From the NCBI RefSeq assembly GCF_000801105.2, contig NC_079512.1, positions 39,697,848 to 39,761,847 of the forward strand: DNA of 64,000 nucleotides, read 5' to 3'. A program made the position numbers and the translations under genes. The stretch comes from Raphanus sativus. Lineage: Eukaryota > Streptophyta > Magnoliopsida > Brassicales > Brassicaceae. Positions 1 to 11,750 of this stretch are shown here, piece by piece; the first letter of the stretch is position 1; each line of letters begins with the position of its first letter. Under the pieces are notes generated by a model. The model was given only the letters and a program-made list of their open reading frames with translations. It made no database searches and had not been told where the DNA came from.

Positions 1-699
1 TCGGATTCCAAGTGTTTGGAGTCGATACAAGCGCACGAGGACGCGATAAACTCGGTCATGACCGGTGGTTTCGATGACTTGGTGTTCACGGGATCTGCGG
101 ACGGTACGGTGAAAGTGTGGAAACGTGAGATGCAAGTCAAAACGAGGCATGCGTTGGTTCAGGTTTTGCTCGAGCAAGAGAACGCGGTCACGGCGTTGGC
201 GGTTAAACCGGAGTTTTCGATGGTTTATTCCGGTTCATCGGACGGGGTGGTGAACTATTGGCAGCGTTCGAAGCGTGTATTCATCGGTGGGATGCTCAAA
301 GGGCACAACTCGGCTGTGTTGTGTCTCGCTGTAGCGGGGAACTTGTTGTTGAGTGGTTCCGCCGACAAGAACATATGTGTGTGGAGGCGGGAACCTGCCG
401 ATGGATCTCATGAGTGTCTGTCTGTTTTGACGGGACACATGGGACCGGTCAAGTGTCTAGCCGTGGAGGAGGAACGAGCTTGCCGCGGTAAAGAAGCAAA
501 AGCGTCAGTGGAGGAGGGAGAGCGGAAGTGGATTATATACAGCGGGAGTTTGGACAAGTCGGTGAAAGTGTGGCGCGTGTCGGAGAAGGTGGCGACGTGG
601 AGGGAGATGGAAGAAGAGGCAGCAGCATCTTCCGGGTGGAAGCGCTCTCCTTCTTTGCATGAGAGTTGCGCGTGGAGTTCACATGATTTGGGTAAATAA
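1..699 (+). CDS. WD40-repeat protein, 3' part only (At4g34380-like)
   Basis: An open frame enters from the left edge (base 1 is in frame: S-D-S-K-C-L-E-S) and stops at TAA 697-699. At least four WD40 blades are visible, each closing on a W-D-like pair: [36 protein letters not shown] and [12 protein letters not shown], with GH dipeptides starting the blades (KGHNSAV, TGHMGPV). WD40 propellers are protein-interaction scaffolds; no enzymatic role is implied. The last blade is followed by about 45 residues rich in E, A and S. The start codon lies outside the window. By position next to XLG2 it should be the orthologue of Arabidopsis At4g34380, whose role I do not know in detail. Confidence 0.85.
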   Translation, partial: SDSKCLESIQAHEDAINSVMTGGFDDLVFTGSADGTVKVWKREMQVKTRHALVQVLLEQENAVTALAVKPEFSMVYSGSSDGVVNYWQRSKRVFIGGMLKGHNSAVLCLAVAGNLLLSGSADKNICVWRREPADGSHECLSVLTGHMGPVKCLAVEEERACRGKEAKASVEEGERKWIIYSGSLDKSVKVWRVSEKVATWREMEEEAAASSGWKRSPSLHESCAWSSHDLGK

Positions 700-2051
700 A
701 AAAAGGACCTGGTGGTAGGAGAGGAGCATAGTGTGATTATTTACGAAGATGTGCCGTCATCGATCATTTCACGATGACCGACCGTGTCTTCACGACGAGG
801 AGGAGCCGAAGGATTGTTTTCAGTTTCATGACCAAAGTCAGTCAACGAAGAGATTTGTGCCAAAGTCAGCTAAAGAGTGAGTCAATGTGGGGTTGATGGT
901 TTTCACGTAGTGATGAGTTTTGCTATTTTTTTGGTTCTAAATAGAAAAAAAAACTTGAAAACGAAATTGTAATACTATTCCTTTCCCCAAAAATCTGTAA
1001 CAAGGACAAAGACTCAAACATGTTTTGTCTTCTGTTCTGTGTGTTTATTTCGTGGTTGCAAGTTGCAACTTTATAAAGAGGTTTTTACCAAACAAAACTT
1101 CTTCTTTTTTTACCAAACAAAACTTTATAATATACAATGTTGATGAGTCGTTTTGTCTTCGATAGAATTGCTCTTTATAAATTAAATTTACTAAACACAC
1201 GTAATACACTCGTGATTAGTGATTACTAATCACAAAAGTTTATTTCGTGGTAAAGATAAATAAATTAGTAAAAGATAAATAGTTTGACAGTACGTTAGAA
1301 GAGTAGGATGGATCAATAAAAACACCAGCCATCCTTCGTATAGAACTGTAGACCTACCAGAATCCTATCTCGTAACACAAGGGACACCATAGTGATCACA
1401 TCCCAACATACAACATGTACAAAAAGAATAAAACATCCGCAATAAATCCTTCAAATAGTCCAATCAACCAATCACTAAACCGAAAACATTTCCACAGCCG
1501 AATCAAATCATCCCGTTTCGTTAGAACCGCGTAGTTCCGGTTATCAGAACATACATGCGGTTGTTAGAAAATGACCACGGTTTTATTTACGAAAGTACCC
1601 TCTATTTGACCCTCTCAACGCAGCGTTTAGCAACGCGTTGACGGCGAGAGAATTTTCCCGGAAAATAACCTTTTCAATTCTCCTTTTTCATCTGGTTCAC
1701 AGAAAGAAAGAAAGAAAGGAGAAGAAAAAGTCTTCGTCGTTGTCTTTTACTAGTGTGTGAGAGAGAGAAGACGATCCAACCATCTGTCTTTCTTCCTTTT
1801 CTCCACACTTTCAACTCCCTTTCCCCAGAAAACAACCTCTTCCTCTTTGCATCTTAATAAAATCGTCTTTTGTCCCTTTCTTAAACCTTAAAAAAGAGCT
1901 TCCTGTAATCAATTAGATATATCTGTAGAGTTGAGTTGATTGATTGATTGACTATTTAAGCCAGCTTTGGGTCAATAGTTTCCCGATTTAGGAAATTTTA
2001 GGGGTTAGGGTTTTCTTTGGGGTGTGTGTTTGTGCTTAATTTGGTAAGAAG
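700..2051 (+). other. Intergenic: WD40 3' flank and XLG2 promoter/5' leader
   Basis: No open frame of note. The sequence is AT-rich to about 1500. A pyrimidine-rich leader with an AAAG run (about 1702-1720) and CT-rich tracts (1780-1850) precedes the XLG2 ATG, as is common for plant 5' leaders. Confidence 0.5.
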
Positions 2052-5000
2052 ATGGCTACAATTCTAAGAAAGTTCTCGGCTTTACCATCGCCGATTCGTA
2101 GAAGAGATAATGAGGATGGTGATGAAACTAGTCATAATAATGATTATTCATTTGCCATGGAGTATAAAGGTCCTCTTATTGCTAATCTACCAAGAGCTAA
2201 TCCTGTCCAAGTTGATCAGATTCCTACTGCTCTCCCCGTTTCCTTTTCTTCACTGTCTAGTGGTGTCTCTTACCCTGTGGCTCAGCCTCTTCCCGTTAGG
2301 GCTAAGAAACCACCTCAGGAGAAGAAGAATAAGAACGGTTTGGTTGGTTCTGCATCTAGTCCTAGTGTGGTTTCTTCATCATCATCATCATCAAAGAGGT
2401 TGGAGGTAGCTGGAGAAGCGAAAAGTTGTGTTTATTCACCATCATCATCAGCAGAAGTAATAGAGGAGTCAGATGGTGATGATGATGATGATGATGATGA
2501 TTGTTCGGATGGAGAACCTGGCAACCGTGTGAGATTCGATGTGCAAAGTCACGGCAGTGAATGTGGTGATGAAAGCTTTTACATGTCTGATGGGGAGAGT
2601 GTGATAACTGCTGCAACGCCTATAGCTGAGAGGAAAGGGAAAAAAGGGTCGTGCTACCGATGCCTGATGGGGAACAGGTTTACTGAGAAGGAACTCTGCG
2701 TTGTCTGCTGTGCCAAGTACTGCTCCAACTGCGTGAGGAGAGCCATGGGTGCGATGCCTGAAGGAAGGAAGTGTCAGAGTTGCATCGGTTTCAGAATCTC
2801 CGAGTCTAATAGAAAGAGTCTTGGAAAGTGTTCGAGGATGCTGAAGCGTGTTCTCACGGATTCGGAGCTTAAACAAGTCATGCGGGATGAGATCTCCTGC
2901 AAGGTGAATCAGCTGCCTTCGCGGCTTATCGCTGTCAATGGGAAGTCTTTGGATGAGGAAGAGCTTTACGTGTTGCAGACTTGTCCTAATCCACCGAAAA
3001 AGTTGAAACCTGGAGACTATTGGTATGATAAAGTTGCTGGCTATTGGGGAAAGGTAAGAGTTTCTTGTATACACATATTTGGGTTTATATCTTGAATACT
3101 CAGCTGATGTACTTATAACAGGTAGGAGAGAAACCTTGTCAGATTATAAGTCCCCACATGAACATAGGAGGGAACATCAAGAAGGAAGCAAGCAATGGTG
3201 ACACAGAGATTTGCATTAATAACCGGGAAATAACCAAGAGTGAGCTCATGATGCTCAAGGTGCTTTGCCCTGGACAACCTTAAGCACTAATGTTATTGTT
3301 GTTTTCTCCTCTTACTTATCATGTGCCTCTTTACTTTGATGTAGATGGTTGGGGTGCAGTGTGAAGGGAAGCCTCATTTTTGGGTCAATTCAGATGGAAC
3401 TTACCAAGAAGAAGGTCAGAACCGTATCATGGGGAACATTTGGAGTAAGGTATGATTTTTTCCGAGTATAAAGGCTTTGTCTTGTTCACAACGTATGAAT
3501 GAATATAAACCGTATATAAAAATTATGGATATTGCTTTCTCAGAAAAGAGCTAGGGTTGCTTGTGCGGTGTTCTCTCTGCCAGCTCCTCCGACTTCATCT
3601 GCAGTAGAACCAAATGATGAACCTGTGTATGAGCATAAAATGCTTAACAAGCTTCTTCTGATTGGTGAGGAGAAATGTGGTGCCACTACGATTTACAAAC
3701 AAGTGAGCTATTCATTCATCTTAAGGCCACCCCAAGTCAGAATGTAGAGAATTATGCTAATTGACTTTGTTTTGTTTCAGGCAAGGTCTCTCTATAAAGT
3801 CCCATTCCCTGAAGAAGAGCGTGAAAGAATCAAATTCGTAATCCAAACAAATCTCTATGCTTATCTGGCGATGGTTCTTGAGGCATACGAAGAAGAAGAG
3901 AGGAACAATAATAGCCAGTCCTCGGACCAAACAGATGAGACCAGTGCTAAAACAGTGAGCTCAATCAACCCGAGACTAAAACATTTTTCAGATTGGCTTC
4001 TGAAAGAAAAGGAAGAAGGAAACCTGAAGATATTTCCAGCGTCAAGCCGGGAGAATGCTCAAACCGTTGCAGAGCTCTGGAGAGTACCAGCCATACAAGC
4101 CACCTACAAAAGACTTCGCGATACACTTCCCAGAAACGCTGTTTATTTTCTTGGACGAGTAAGAGATTGCAAACAAATGCTTTCTTTGCACACTTATGTT
4201 AAGAGAGGGGGAAAGAAGAAGACTAACGTTAAAATTTTGTTTATGATCAGATTCTGGAGATCTCAAGAGCAGAATACAATCCTAGTGAGATGGACATATT
4301 GCAAGCGGAGGGACTCTCGTGTATAGAAGGACTTTCTTGTGTGGAGTTCTCATTCCCATCAACAGCTCAAGAAGACTCTCTGGATATCGATTATCAGCAC
4401 GATCCAAAAATGAAGTTAGTTCTATTCCTTTTTTCCTTGTGCTGCATTCCGACATATGAACCAATGTGTTCTAAAATCTAATTATGAAACTCAAATGGAT
4501 TTAAATTAGTTAAAATTGGTTTAAATTAGTCTACTACAGTGTAAATCAACAGATTTGTTTTTGTAATTTATGTTTTATAAATTATAATTAAACTCAAAAT
4601 CTAAAATATCTAAAGTAAATGTAAAATATATATTTGAAAAAACAAGTTAACCTCTAGACTCCAAATAATCCGTAGCCGATAGTATCGATTTTTTTTTTTA
4701 ACATTGATATTGAACTTACTCTCTCTATCTCTTTTTGTCAGGTACCAACTAATCCGGTTAAATCCAAGAAGCCTTGGAGAAAACTGGAAACTGCTGGAAA
4801 TGTTTGAAGACGCTGACTTGGTGATATTCTGTGTCTCATTAACAGACTATGGAGAATACATTGAAGATAGCGACGGGGTTCTTGTGAACAAGATGATAGC
4901 AAACAAACAGCTCTTCGAGAGCATGGTGACTCACCCGATCCTAGCTAACAAAAGATTCCTCCTGGTCCTAACCAAATTTGATCTCCTTGAAGAGAAAATC

Positions 5001-5342
5001 GAGGAGGTTCCTCTAAGAACCTGTGAGTGGTTCCAGGACTTCAACCCGTTGATCAGCCAGAACCAGACGAGCAGACACAACCCTCCGATGGCTCAGCGTG
5101 CTTTCCATTACATCGGGTTTCAGTTCAAGAGACTGTATGATTCACTCGTGGGCCCCTATTCGATGCATGGTGGCGGTAAGTCCTTTAGGCCGAAGCTGTT
5201 TGTTTCTCAAGTGAGCTTGGAGAGTGATACTGTGGACAATGCACTGAGGTATGCGAGAGATATTCTTAAGTGGCATGTTGAAGAAACTTCCATGTTCCAA
5301 GAGATGTCCACTACTAGTATCGAGGCCAGCTTATCCTCTTGA
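2052..5342 (+). CDS. XLG2: Extra-large GTP-binding protein 2 (G-alpha-like)
   Basis: Seven exons: 2052-3053, 3122-3259, 3345-3449, 3544-3702, 3781-4158, 4251-4414, 4742-5342. All junctions are GT-AG and in frame, giving 848 residues (Arabidopsis XLG2 is about 860). The N-terminal half is plant-specific: a poly-Ser tract, a poly-Asp tract (2475-2502), then a Cys-rich segment near residues 200-250 with repeated CxxC pairs (CYRC, CVVCC, CSNC, CQSC). The C-terminal half is G-alpha-like, but the P-loop reads IGEEKCGATTIYK, so the GKS/T lysine is replaced; a guanine-specificity motif TKFD is present. XLG proteins act with G-beta-gamma (AGB1, also in this window) and receptor kinases in immunity and development, at the plasma membrane and nucleus. 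The last intron is AT-rich (4415-4741). The ATG chosen begins MATILRKF and follows a long leader. Confidence 0.95.
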
Positions 5343-5988
5343 TTCTTCCACAATTGAAAATTCTTTTCTTTTTTCCTTTTCCTTTTCTTTTAGAAGAATG
5401 TGTGTGGATAATACATGTAATATATGTTTGTATGATGTGTGTGTACGATAGTTAATCTTTAAAGAAAACACATACATGTGATTTAAAGTGACTACAGTTG
5501 GGAGATTCTGTTTGTACACACCAATATGACATGGTACAGTACACGTATATAATCATATCTCCAATTTGCTAATCAAATTATGAGTAGATTATGTATTAAC
5601 AAATCCTCGTCGTTTGATTAGCAAACCGATATAATAACCTTTGAATGCTTGATTTTCACCTCTCCAAATTTTTTGAACAAAAGATTTTTTTTTAGAAGCA
5701 AAACCGGATCTGAGACTTTCAAGACAAAATATTTTTAAGAACTTTTATAAAAACAAAATTTGTTTCATAATTTTGAATTTTTTATTAATGTGAAAATTTC
5801 TAAAAAATTTAGAAATCAGATCTAATGTTTTATTGGGATATATCCAGATACAGACTAGTTGAGAAAAATATTTGTTATTTCAAAATCCTTGTATGATGAT
5901 CTAGAGAGAACTGAATAGTGATTCATTTTTTATTGAAAAGGACAAAACAATTTCAATTGTCTTCTTTACCACCTTTAAATATACACGA
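5343..5988. other. Intergenic, XLG2 3' flank
   Basis: AT-rich sequence containing the XLG2 3' UTR. I see no gene, structured repeat or transposon end here up to the target duplication of the element that begins at 6000. Confidence 0.4.
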
Positions 5989-5999
5989 TCCACTTATAA

Positions 6000-6742
6000 G
6001 ACTTATTCTTGGGTTCACCCCTTAGGGTGAACCTTTAGATTCACCAACCAATAGTCTTTAAGTATTTGATATTTGATATCTTTTAAAAAAATAAACATAA
6101 TTGAATTTTCAAATTAGATTAAAATAAAAAAATATTAAATACATAAAAAATAATAATAGTTACAAAAAATAAATAAATTAATATTATTAAACCTTCACTA
6201 AAATACTAAATTATATACCCTAAATCCTAAAACATATACCCTAAATTCTAAACCCAAAAATTTTAGGGTTTACTGTTTTTATGATTTAGGTTTTAATATT
6301 TATGATTTAGGGTTTAAGATTTATCAAAATCATGAATTATCCAAGGGTTCGGAGTTTACCCAAGGGTTTAGGGTTTAGTGATTAGGATTTAGGGTTTAGT
6401 GTTTTATGATTTAGTTTTTAATATATGTGATTTAGGGTTTAGGATTTATAAAAAGGTTTAGGTTTATCTAAAATTTTTGGGTTTAGGATTTACCTAAGAT
6501 TTTAGGGTTTAGGATTTAGGGTATAGGGTTTAATATTTTACTAAAAGCTTAATAATATTAATTTATTTATTTTTGTAACTATTACTATTTTTTATGTATT
6601 TATATTTTTTATTTTTAAAATACAATATAGTTTAGAAATTAAATTTTGTTTCTTTTTTTAAAAGATGTCAAATATCAAATACTCAAATACTACTGGTTGG
6701 TGAACCTTGAGGTTCACCCTAGGGGGTGAACCTAAGAATAAC
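6000..6742. mobile_element. Foldback (MITE-like) Mutator-type element with telomere-like core
   Basis: The 743-bp unit is flanked by an exact 11-bp direct repeat TCCACTTATAA (5989-5999 and 6743-6753). Its ends are inverted copies: left TTATTCTTGGGTTCACC, right (reverse complement) TTATTCTTAGGTTCACC, and the homology continues inward for more than 200 bp per arm, so the element can fold into one long hairpin. The core holds many degenerate copies of the plant telomere motif TTTAGGG, in C-rich orientation on the left (about 6216-6255) and G-rich on the right (about 6262-6530). There is no coding sequence. Long inverted arms with 9-11 bp target duplication fit a non-autonomous Mutator-like element; the superfamily is inferred from the duplication length. 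Confidence 0.75.
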
Positions 6743-6753
6743 TCCACTTATAA

Positions 6754-9700
6754 TATACTATTTTGGCTCCTGTATTTGAAATGGACGGTTCAAGCTGCTG
6801 AGATATTTGTTTACAGTTAATTAATAAATGAGAGATTGAGAGTTGATGAATTATTCACAGGCATTAGAAAGCAAAAGTAAAAGGATCAGAGTTGGTGATC
6901 GACCGTTATTAATTAAATATTAACGGTGTTCAGTACTAATCCATAGAATCTAATTGATTCGTGGGAGGTGGAAAACATAGTGAAGGAAAACGTTGGTCAG
7001 CGCAAAAAACGTGTTACGATCATTTTCTGCACGTGCTCAACGTGCCTCTCTGCCTTTGGTATCTTGAAGCTTTTGCTTCTCATTCCTTCTTTTCAGGGTT
7101 AGATTTGTTTATATTTTATTCTTTGCTGCAACTTGTATCGCATCTGCCGTCCTTAGGTCTCTCAATCAAATATTCGCATACATTGATTTGAGACATACGT
7201 CATTTAAAACGTCATTAACAAAAACAGGTTTAACCATTGTACATTGTAAAAACCATCGAAGTTCTCAAAAAGTTTTGAGTAATTTGTAGGCATTTTTTGT
7301 CAATGTTTACACTTTACAGTAGCTTGGCTCAGGCTCATGAACAGAATGATAGAATAATGATACATTAACCTTCATGACATTAAATGCTATAAGTAAAGTG
7401 TGAGCATAACAGCAACAAAGTTTGTAGAAAACATTAGATCTTAAAGTTTTTGTTTGTTGAAGAGTTTTTTTTTTTGCTAAACTGTTTGTTGAAGAGTTCT
7501 TACTCATATTCTCAAAATTAAAATTTACCTCTTAAGAACCTCTTATCCATTCTTATTCGATAATGAAAAAACAAATCCAAATAAGAAAATACACACATAC
7601 TAAAAAAAAAGAATAAAATTTTACGTTTGCTAACTCTTCACATATATTTGAAAGATTATTATTCCAAATGTTACATTACTGCTTTAATAATAAATCAAAA
7701 GTTATTTTAAAATTAAATATTAATAATTTTCTTTGAGAATTGACATAGAGATCAATAATGGTGCTCTTAACACTGTTAAACCTTTTTGGTCAAATTCCAT
7801 TATAAAATAATGAAGTATCCCCTAGATTATATTTGAGAAGTGATTTTGCCACATGTCATTTCTACAATCATTTTCAGAAAAATAATATGACATGACTACT
7901 AAAATTGATGACATGGTTTATAGATTGATATGACATGGACAATTACATTTAGTGTTAATTTATATTTTTACTAAACTTTTTAAATATGGTAACAACTCAT
8001 ATGTTACATTTATTGTCGGTTTATATTTTGGACTTTTTTTAGATATGGTAATAACACATAAATCATCATTAATATAAATATATTCAACTATGGCATCTAA
8101 AACATCATTTAATTATTTATTTTAAATTATAAAAGTTTCAAAAAATGTATACAATTTTTTTACAAAATTATAAAATTAAATCGTAAATATTACTTTCTTA
8201 TATATATCTAAAAATTCTATAAGTATTGTTTAATTTAATTTTTAAAATTATGCAATTTTTACATATCTATTTAATATATTTAATTAAAATAAATAGATAG
8301 AAAAATCTATCAAATATTAGAATTTTAAATATATACATGCATATTCTTAAATATAATTTAAAATAAATAAATTGTTTTTATCTTTATTTTTATATTTAAT
8401 TAAATAAAATTTATACTAAAATATTGATAAAAAAAATTACAATATTAATAAAAATTTAAATATAATTTATATTTATCTGTTAAAATATATTTTAAAATTT
8501 TTTTACTACACATGGTGTAGGAAGACACCTAGTATAGTACATATTGATATTGGGTTGCCTCTATGATATCCATAAGAGTCATGACGTGTCTCCTATAATT
8601 GGCTACGAGACAAAGTCAAAGTCTCAAAGACCATAAGACCAAGAAGAGAAAATAATAATCAAAGGAAATCGCAAGAAGAAAGTTTTAGATGCGAAGACGT
8701 GGTAGGTCAGCGTGGAGAAAGGGTCAACACTGTGATTGAATGACGTAAGGGCTTAGTGAATCCACATGCCAGCTCAGCATCATGATATACACCTCCACTT
8801 CTCATAAATCACTCATAAATCACTCATAAATGAGATGATAAAACAGTAAAGCTTTCGCTTTCATTCACCACTACTTGACAAGTTATCTCATTTTCTCCTT
8901 TTTTATTTAATTTAACTCATTTTCTTTTTTTTTCTCTTTGCTAAAAAAAACATTTTCTTCATCTTGCGTGTATTAATAGGCTAATAGAAACAAATAAATA
9001 TACAAATTAAAGTTTCTCTCAGGTTAGTTGAATTTCTCAAATTCTAGCATATCGTATTAGTCTCGGTTTAATGTATAGACAAGTTAATAGAGACTTGTTC
9101 TTAACACTCAATGTTTTTCTTTTCAGAGAGTATGCTAATATGTATGATTCGCATTCTAAACTTTCAAACATAACTGCAGGCATCATGATTTTCCTATTTT
9201 ATGTAAAATTTTATTAAGATCATATATACAGCATTAGTGTCATAAACCAATTGTATTAATTGAAGTAACATTCATACCAAAAATATATATACGTAACTAG
9301 ATTTAAAATAATAATTATAAATATACGTATTTGGTTTGAAGTAAGAGACGGTAAATGCAGATGTCAAAGAGTGGTGACAATGTGTTGTATTTGTATAGAC
9401 AGCTTGTTTTCTTAATGTTGTAAACTTATATATCCAGAATACATAATAGTAAGGTTTGTGATAATATTTTAACCAAACGTTTAGAAAAAAATCCTCAAAT
9501 ACATAGACATGACTATAAGAATTTAATCCATGTTTTAACATAGTAATTTAGGTCACACCTATTCAATGCACATTTTTTAATAAAAGAATATTTGAAATTA
9601 AGAAATGATGATTAAGAAATTGAAATGATTAGTAAAGAAAATCACTAGAATGTATTGGCTTAATGTATTGCGGATTATTAAAGAAAATCAGTGTGATAAA

Positions 9701-10440
9701 CACATGGTCGGTAAACTCAAAACAGGATTGCTGAGCAAAGTCCATTGCGATTGTTCATATTTGTGCTCGTAAAAGTGAATAGTCTTTTTTAAATTCACCA
9801 TTTTGTCTGTGTTGCACAATAGTCTTTTTAAAATTCACCATTTTGTCTGTGTTGCACATGTCTATTGGCATAACTTAGAAAATGTTGCTGGATTGATTCA
9901 ACCTACACTAGAGTATAAAAAGACAAAAAAAAATGATAGATATGCTTTTGAGTTTTGAGACGATGGATCTAGTCATCTAGAAAGACAATCTGATCTACAC
10001 AAGCTCTAAATGTGAAGACAAAGTGCTCGCAAATTAAGCAGTCGACATAATAAAGTTACAGATATCACGTGCCTTATTCGAACCCAATCAATTACGTACC
10101 TAGATACTCCCAATTAAACATGTTTAAATTAAAGTATGTAATGTGTGAAAACGAACATAAGTGATATAATAATCAAATAGCAAATCACAAAAGGTGGGTT
10201 CTTTCTTAAAAGCGTCACATATGATGATAATGGATTCAATACTTTAAAGAAACGTCAATGTCATATAAACCCATCCCAAAAATAAATATATTATAATAAA
10301 AAATAGTATCATCATCGACATCCCAGAAAATAACGCACGTGTTTCCGAAAAAACAAAACAAAACAAAACGAGCCCGTGTCTGAAGAGTGTGAGTGCCAGT
10401 TGGCAACTAACAAGCCACAAAGGCATTCGAAAAACACGCA
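6754..10440. other. Long AT-rich intergenic region upstream of ERF109
   Basis: No supported gene. It holds an AT-rich stretch with weak Helitron-like character (about 7780-8535, ending in a small hairpin GGTGT/ACACC followed by CTAG-T), a TGACGTAA element at 8741-8748, three tandem 11-bp units ATCACTCATAA (about 8802-8836), and two adjacent 40-bp copies at 9779-9858. In Arabidopsis a B3-domain gene (At4g34400) sits in this interval; I see none here. Confidence 0.45.
9779..9858. repeat. 40-bp tandem duplication
   Basis: Two adjacent 40-base copies (9779-9818 and 9819-9858) begin ATAGTCTTTTT and end GTGTTGCACA. They differ by about one base near the T/A run. It is a small local duplication about 720 bp upstream of the ERF109 start. 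Confidence 0.85.
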
Positions 10441-10448
10441 TATATAAA
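10439..10448 (+). promoter_or_regulatory. TATA box of ERF109
   Basis: CATATATAAA lies about 130 bp upstream of the ERF109 ATG, followed by an A-rich leader with no in-frame stop problem. An ACGTG core occurs about 100 bp further upstream (around 10337). Assignment is by position and consensus only. Confidence 0.6.
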
Positions 10449-10578
10449 GAGCTCTCTTTCCACTTTCAGTTTCCCCCAAAGCAAACAAACAAAAAAAAAA
10501 ATACAAATCACTTCATCATCTCCACAGGTGCTTGAACACTTACTTACACAGTCGACAACAAAAATCCAAAAAAATCAA

Positions 10579-11400
10579 ATGCATTATCCTAACAACAGAC
10601 CCGAATTCTTCGGAGCTCCACCGACCCGGTACCATGATCGGGAGCAGCTGTCACCGGAGCAAGAGCTATCTGTTATGGTCTCCGCCTTGCAACACGTGAT
10701 CTCAGGGGAAAACGAAACGGCGCCGTATCAGGGTTTCTCCGGCACTGATAGCACAGTGATAAGCGCGGGAATGCCTCGGTCGGATTCCGACACTTGCCAA
10801 GTGTGCAGGATCGACGGCTGTCTCGGCTGCAACTACTTTTTCGCGCCAAATCAGAGAATCGAAAACAGAGTTGAAGAAGAAGAAGAAGGGATTAGTAGTA
10901 GTAGTAGAGGAAGAGAGAGTCCCGTGGCGGCGGGGAAGAAAGCAGCGGAAGGAGGAGGGAAAGTGAGGAAGAGGAAGAACAAGAAGAATGGGTACAGAGG
11001 AGTGAGGCAGAGACCTTGGGGTAAATTCGCAGCTGAGATCAGAGATCCCAAGAGAGCCACACGTGTCTGGCTCGGCACTTTCGAGACAGCCGAGGACGCG
11101 GCTCGAGCATACGATAGAGCAGCTATCGGGTTCCGTGGGCCGCGGGCTAAACTCAACTTCCCGTTTGTGGATTACACTTCTTCTTCCCCTGTCGCAGCTG
11201 ACGATGTAGGAACGAGTGGGAGTGTGAATGCAAGTGCGAGTACGAGCGTAAGCGCAGGGGATTCCGCGGAAACAGAGCAATGGCATGGAGGAGGAGGGGA
11301 TTGTGATATGGAGGAATATTTGAAGATGATGATGATGATGGATTTTGGGAGTGGAGATTCTTCTGATTCAGGAAACACTATTGCTGATATGTTCCAGTGA
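10579..11400 (+). CDS. ERF109: AP2/ERF transcription factor ERF109 (RRTF1)
   Basis: Intronless gene of 273 codons. The open frame extends 17 codons upstream without an ATG; the first ATG ([10 protein letters not shown]) is at 10579. The AP2/ERF DNA-binding domain lies at about residues 138-195: [18 protein letters not shown], then [18 protein letters not shown] and [16 protein letters not shown] conserved Cys motif [15 protein letters not shown] precedes it, with an acidic/Ser linker and a basic cluster ([10 protein letters not shown]) likely to act as nuclear localisation signal. The C-terminus has an acidic Met run and ends NTIADMFQ, as in Arabidopsis ERF109/RRTF1 (268 residues). The family member is a nuclear, rapidly redox- and jasmonate-induced regulator binding GCC-box-like sites. 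Identity rests on whole-protein resemblance and on position after XLG2. Confidence 0.95.
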   Translation: MHYPNNRPEFFGAPPTRYHDREQLSPEQELSVMVSALQHVISGENETAPYQGFSGTDSTVISAGMPRSDSDTCQVCRIDGCLGCNYFFAPNQRIENRVEEEEEGISSSSRGRESPVAAGKKAAEGGGKVRKRKNKKNGYRGVRQRPWGKFAAEIRDPKRATRVWLGTFETAEDAARAYDRAAIGFRGPRAKLNFPFVDYTSSSPVAADDVGTSGSVNASASTSVSAGDSAETEQWHGGGGDCDMEEYLKMMMMMDFGSGDSSDSGNTIADMFQ

Positions 11401-11750
11401 TAGGAAAATTTGATTCTTCTTAGAACATTTCTTTGGTTCATAAAAATTGAGCTCTTTCTTTGTTATAGTTGAGCGCAAGAAAAGAGTTGACACTGGAATG
11501 ACTTGTTCAAAAGCGAGCAAGCTTCTTGGTTTGTTTTGACTTATATTGGGCAAGGGCCATGTAATTACTAGTGTCTCGAACTTGTATTATTGGTCGGTTC
11601 TTATGTTCTTACTTCTTCTACAAAAAAAAAAAGCTGAGTTCAAACCACACGAGGGTACGAAATAAAGAACTTAACTTATAACTGAGACAAAAAAAGACTA
11701 TAATTAGTGGCAAAGGAAAGAACACAAAGAAAGAAAGATGTTGTCTTCTT
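11401..11750. other. Short intergenic between convergent genes
   Basis: This holds the ERF109 3' UTR and the 3' UTR of the opposite-strand Cgi121-like gene, whose stop is at 11751-11753. I see no further structure. Confidence 0.5.

Noticed and set aside
2466..2510. GAT repeat in XLG2 as an expanded, disruptive microsatellite
   Set aside because: It stays in frame and encodes the acidic run normal for XLG proteins.
7777..8532. Possible Helitron relic ending GGTGT...ACACCTAG-T
   Set aside because: The hairpin has only 5 bp, it directly abuts CTAG, and I could not place a 5' TC end after host A; it is kept only as a remark in the intergenic entry.
10702..11286. 194-codon frame on the minus strand antisense to ERF109
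   Set aside because: It mirrors the AP2 coding region, has no family features, and the + strand frame is a textbook ERF.
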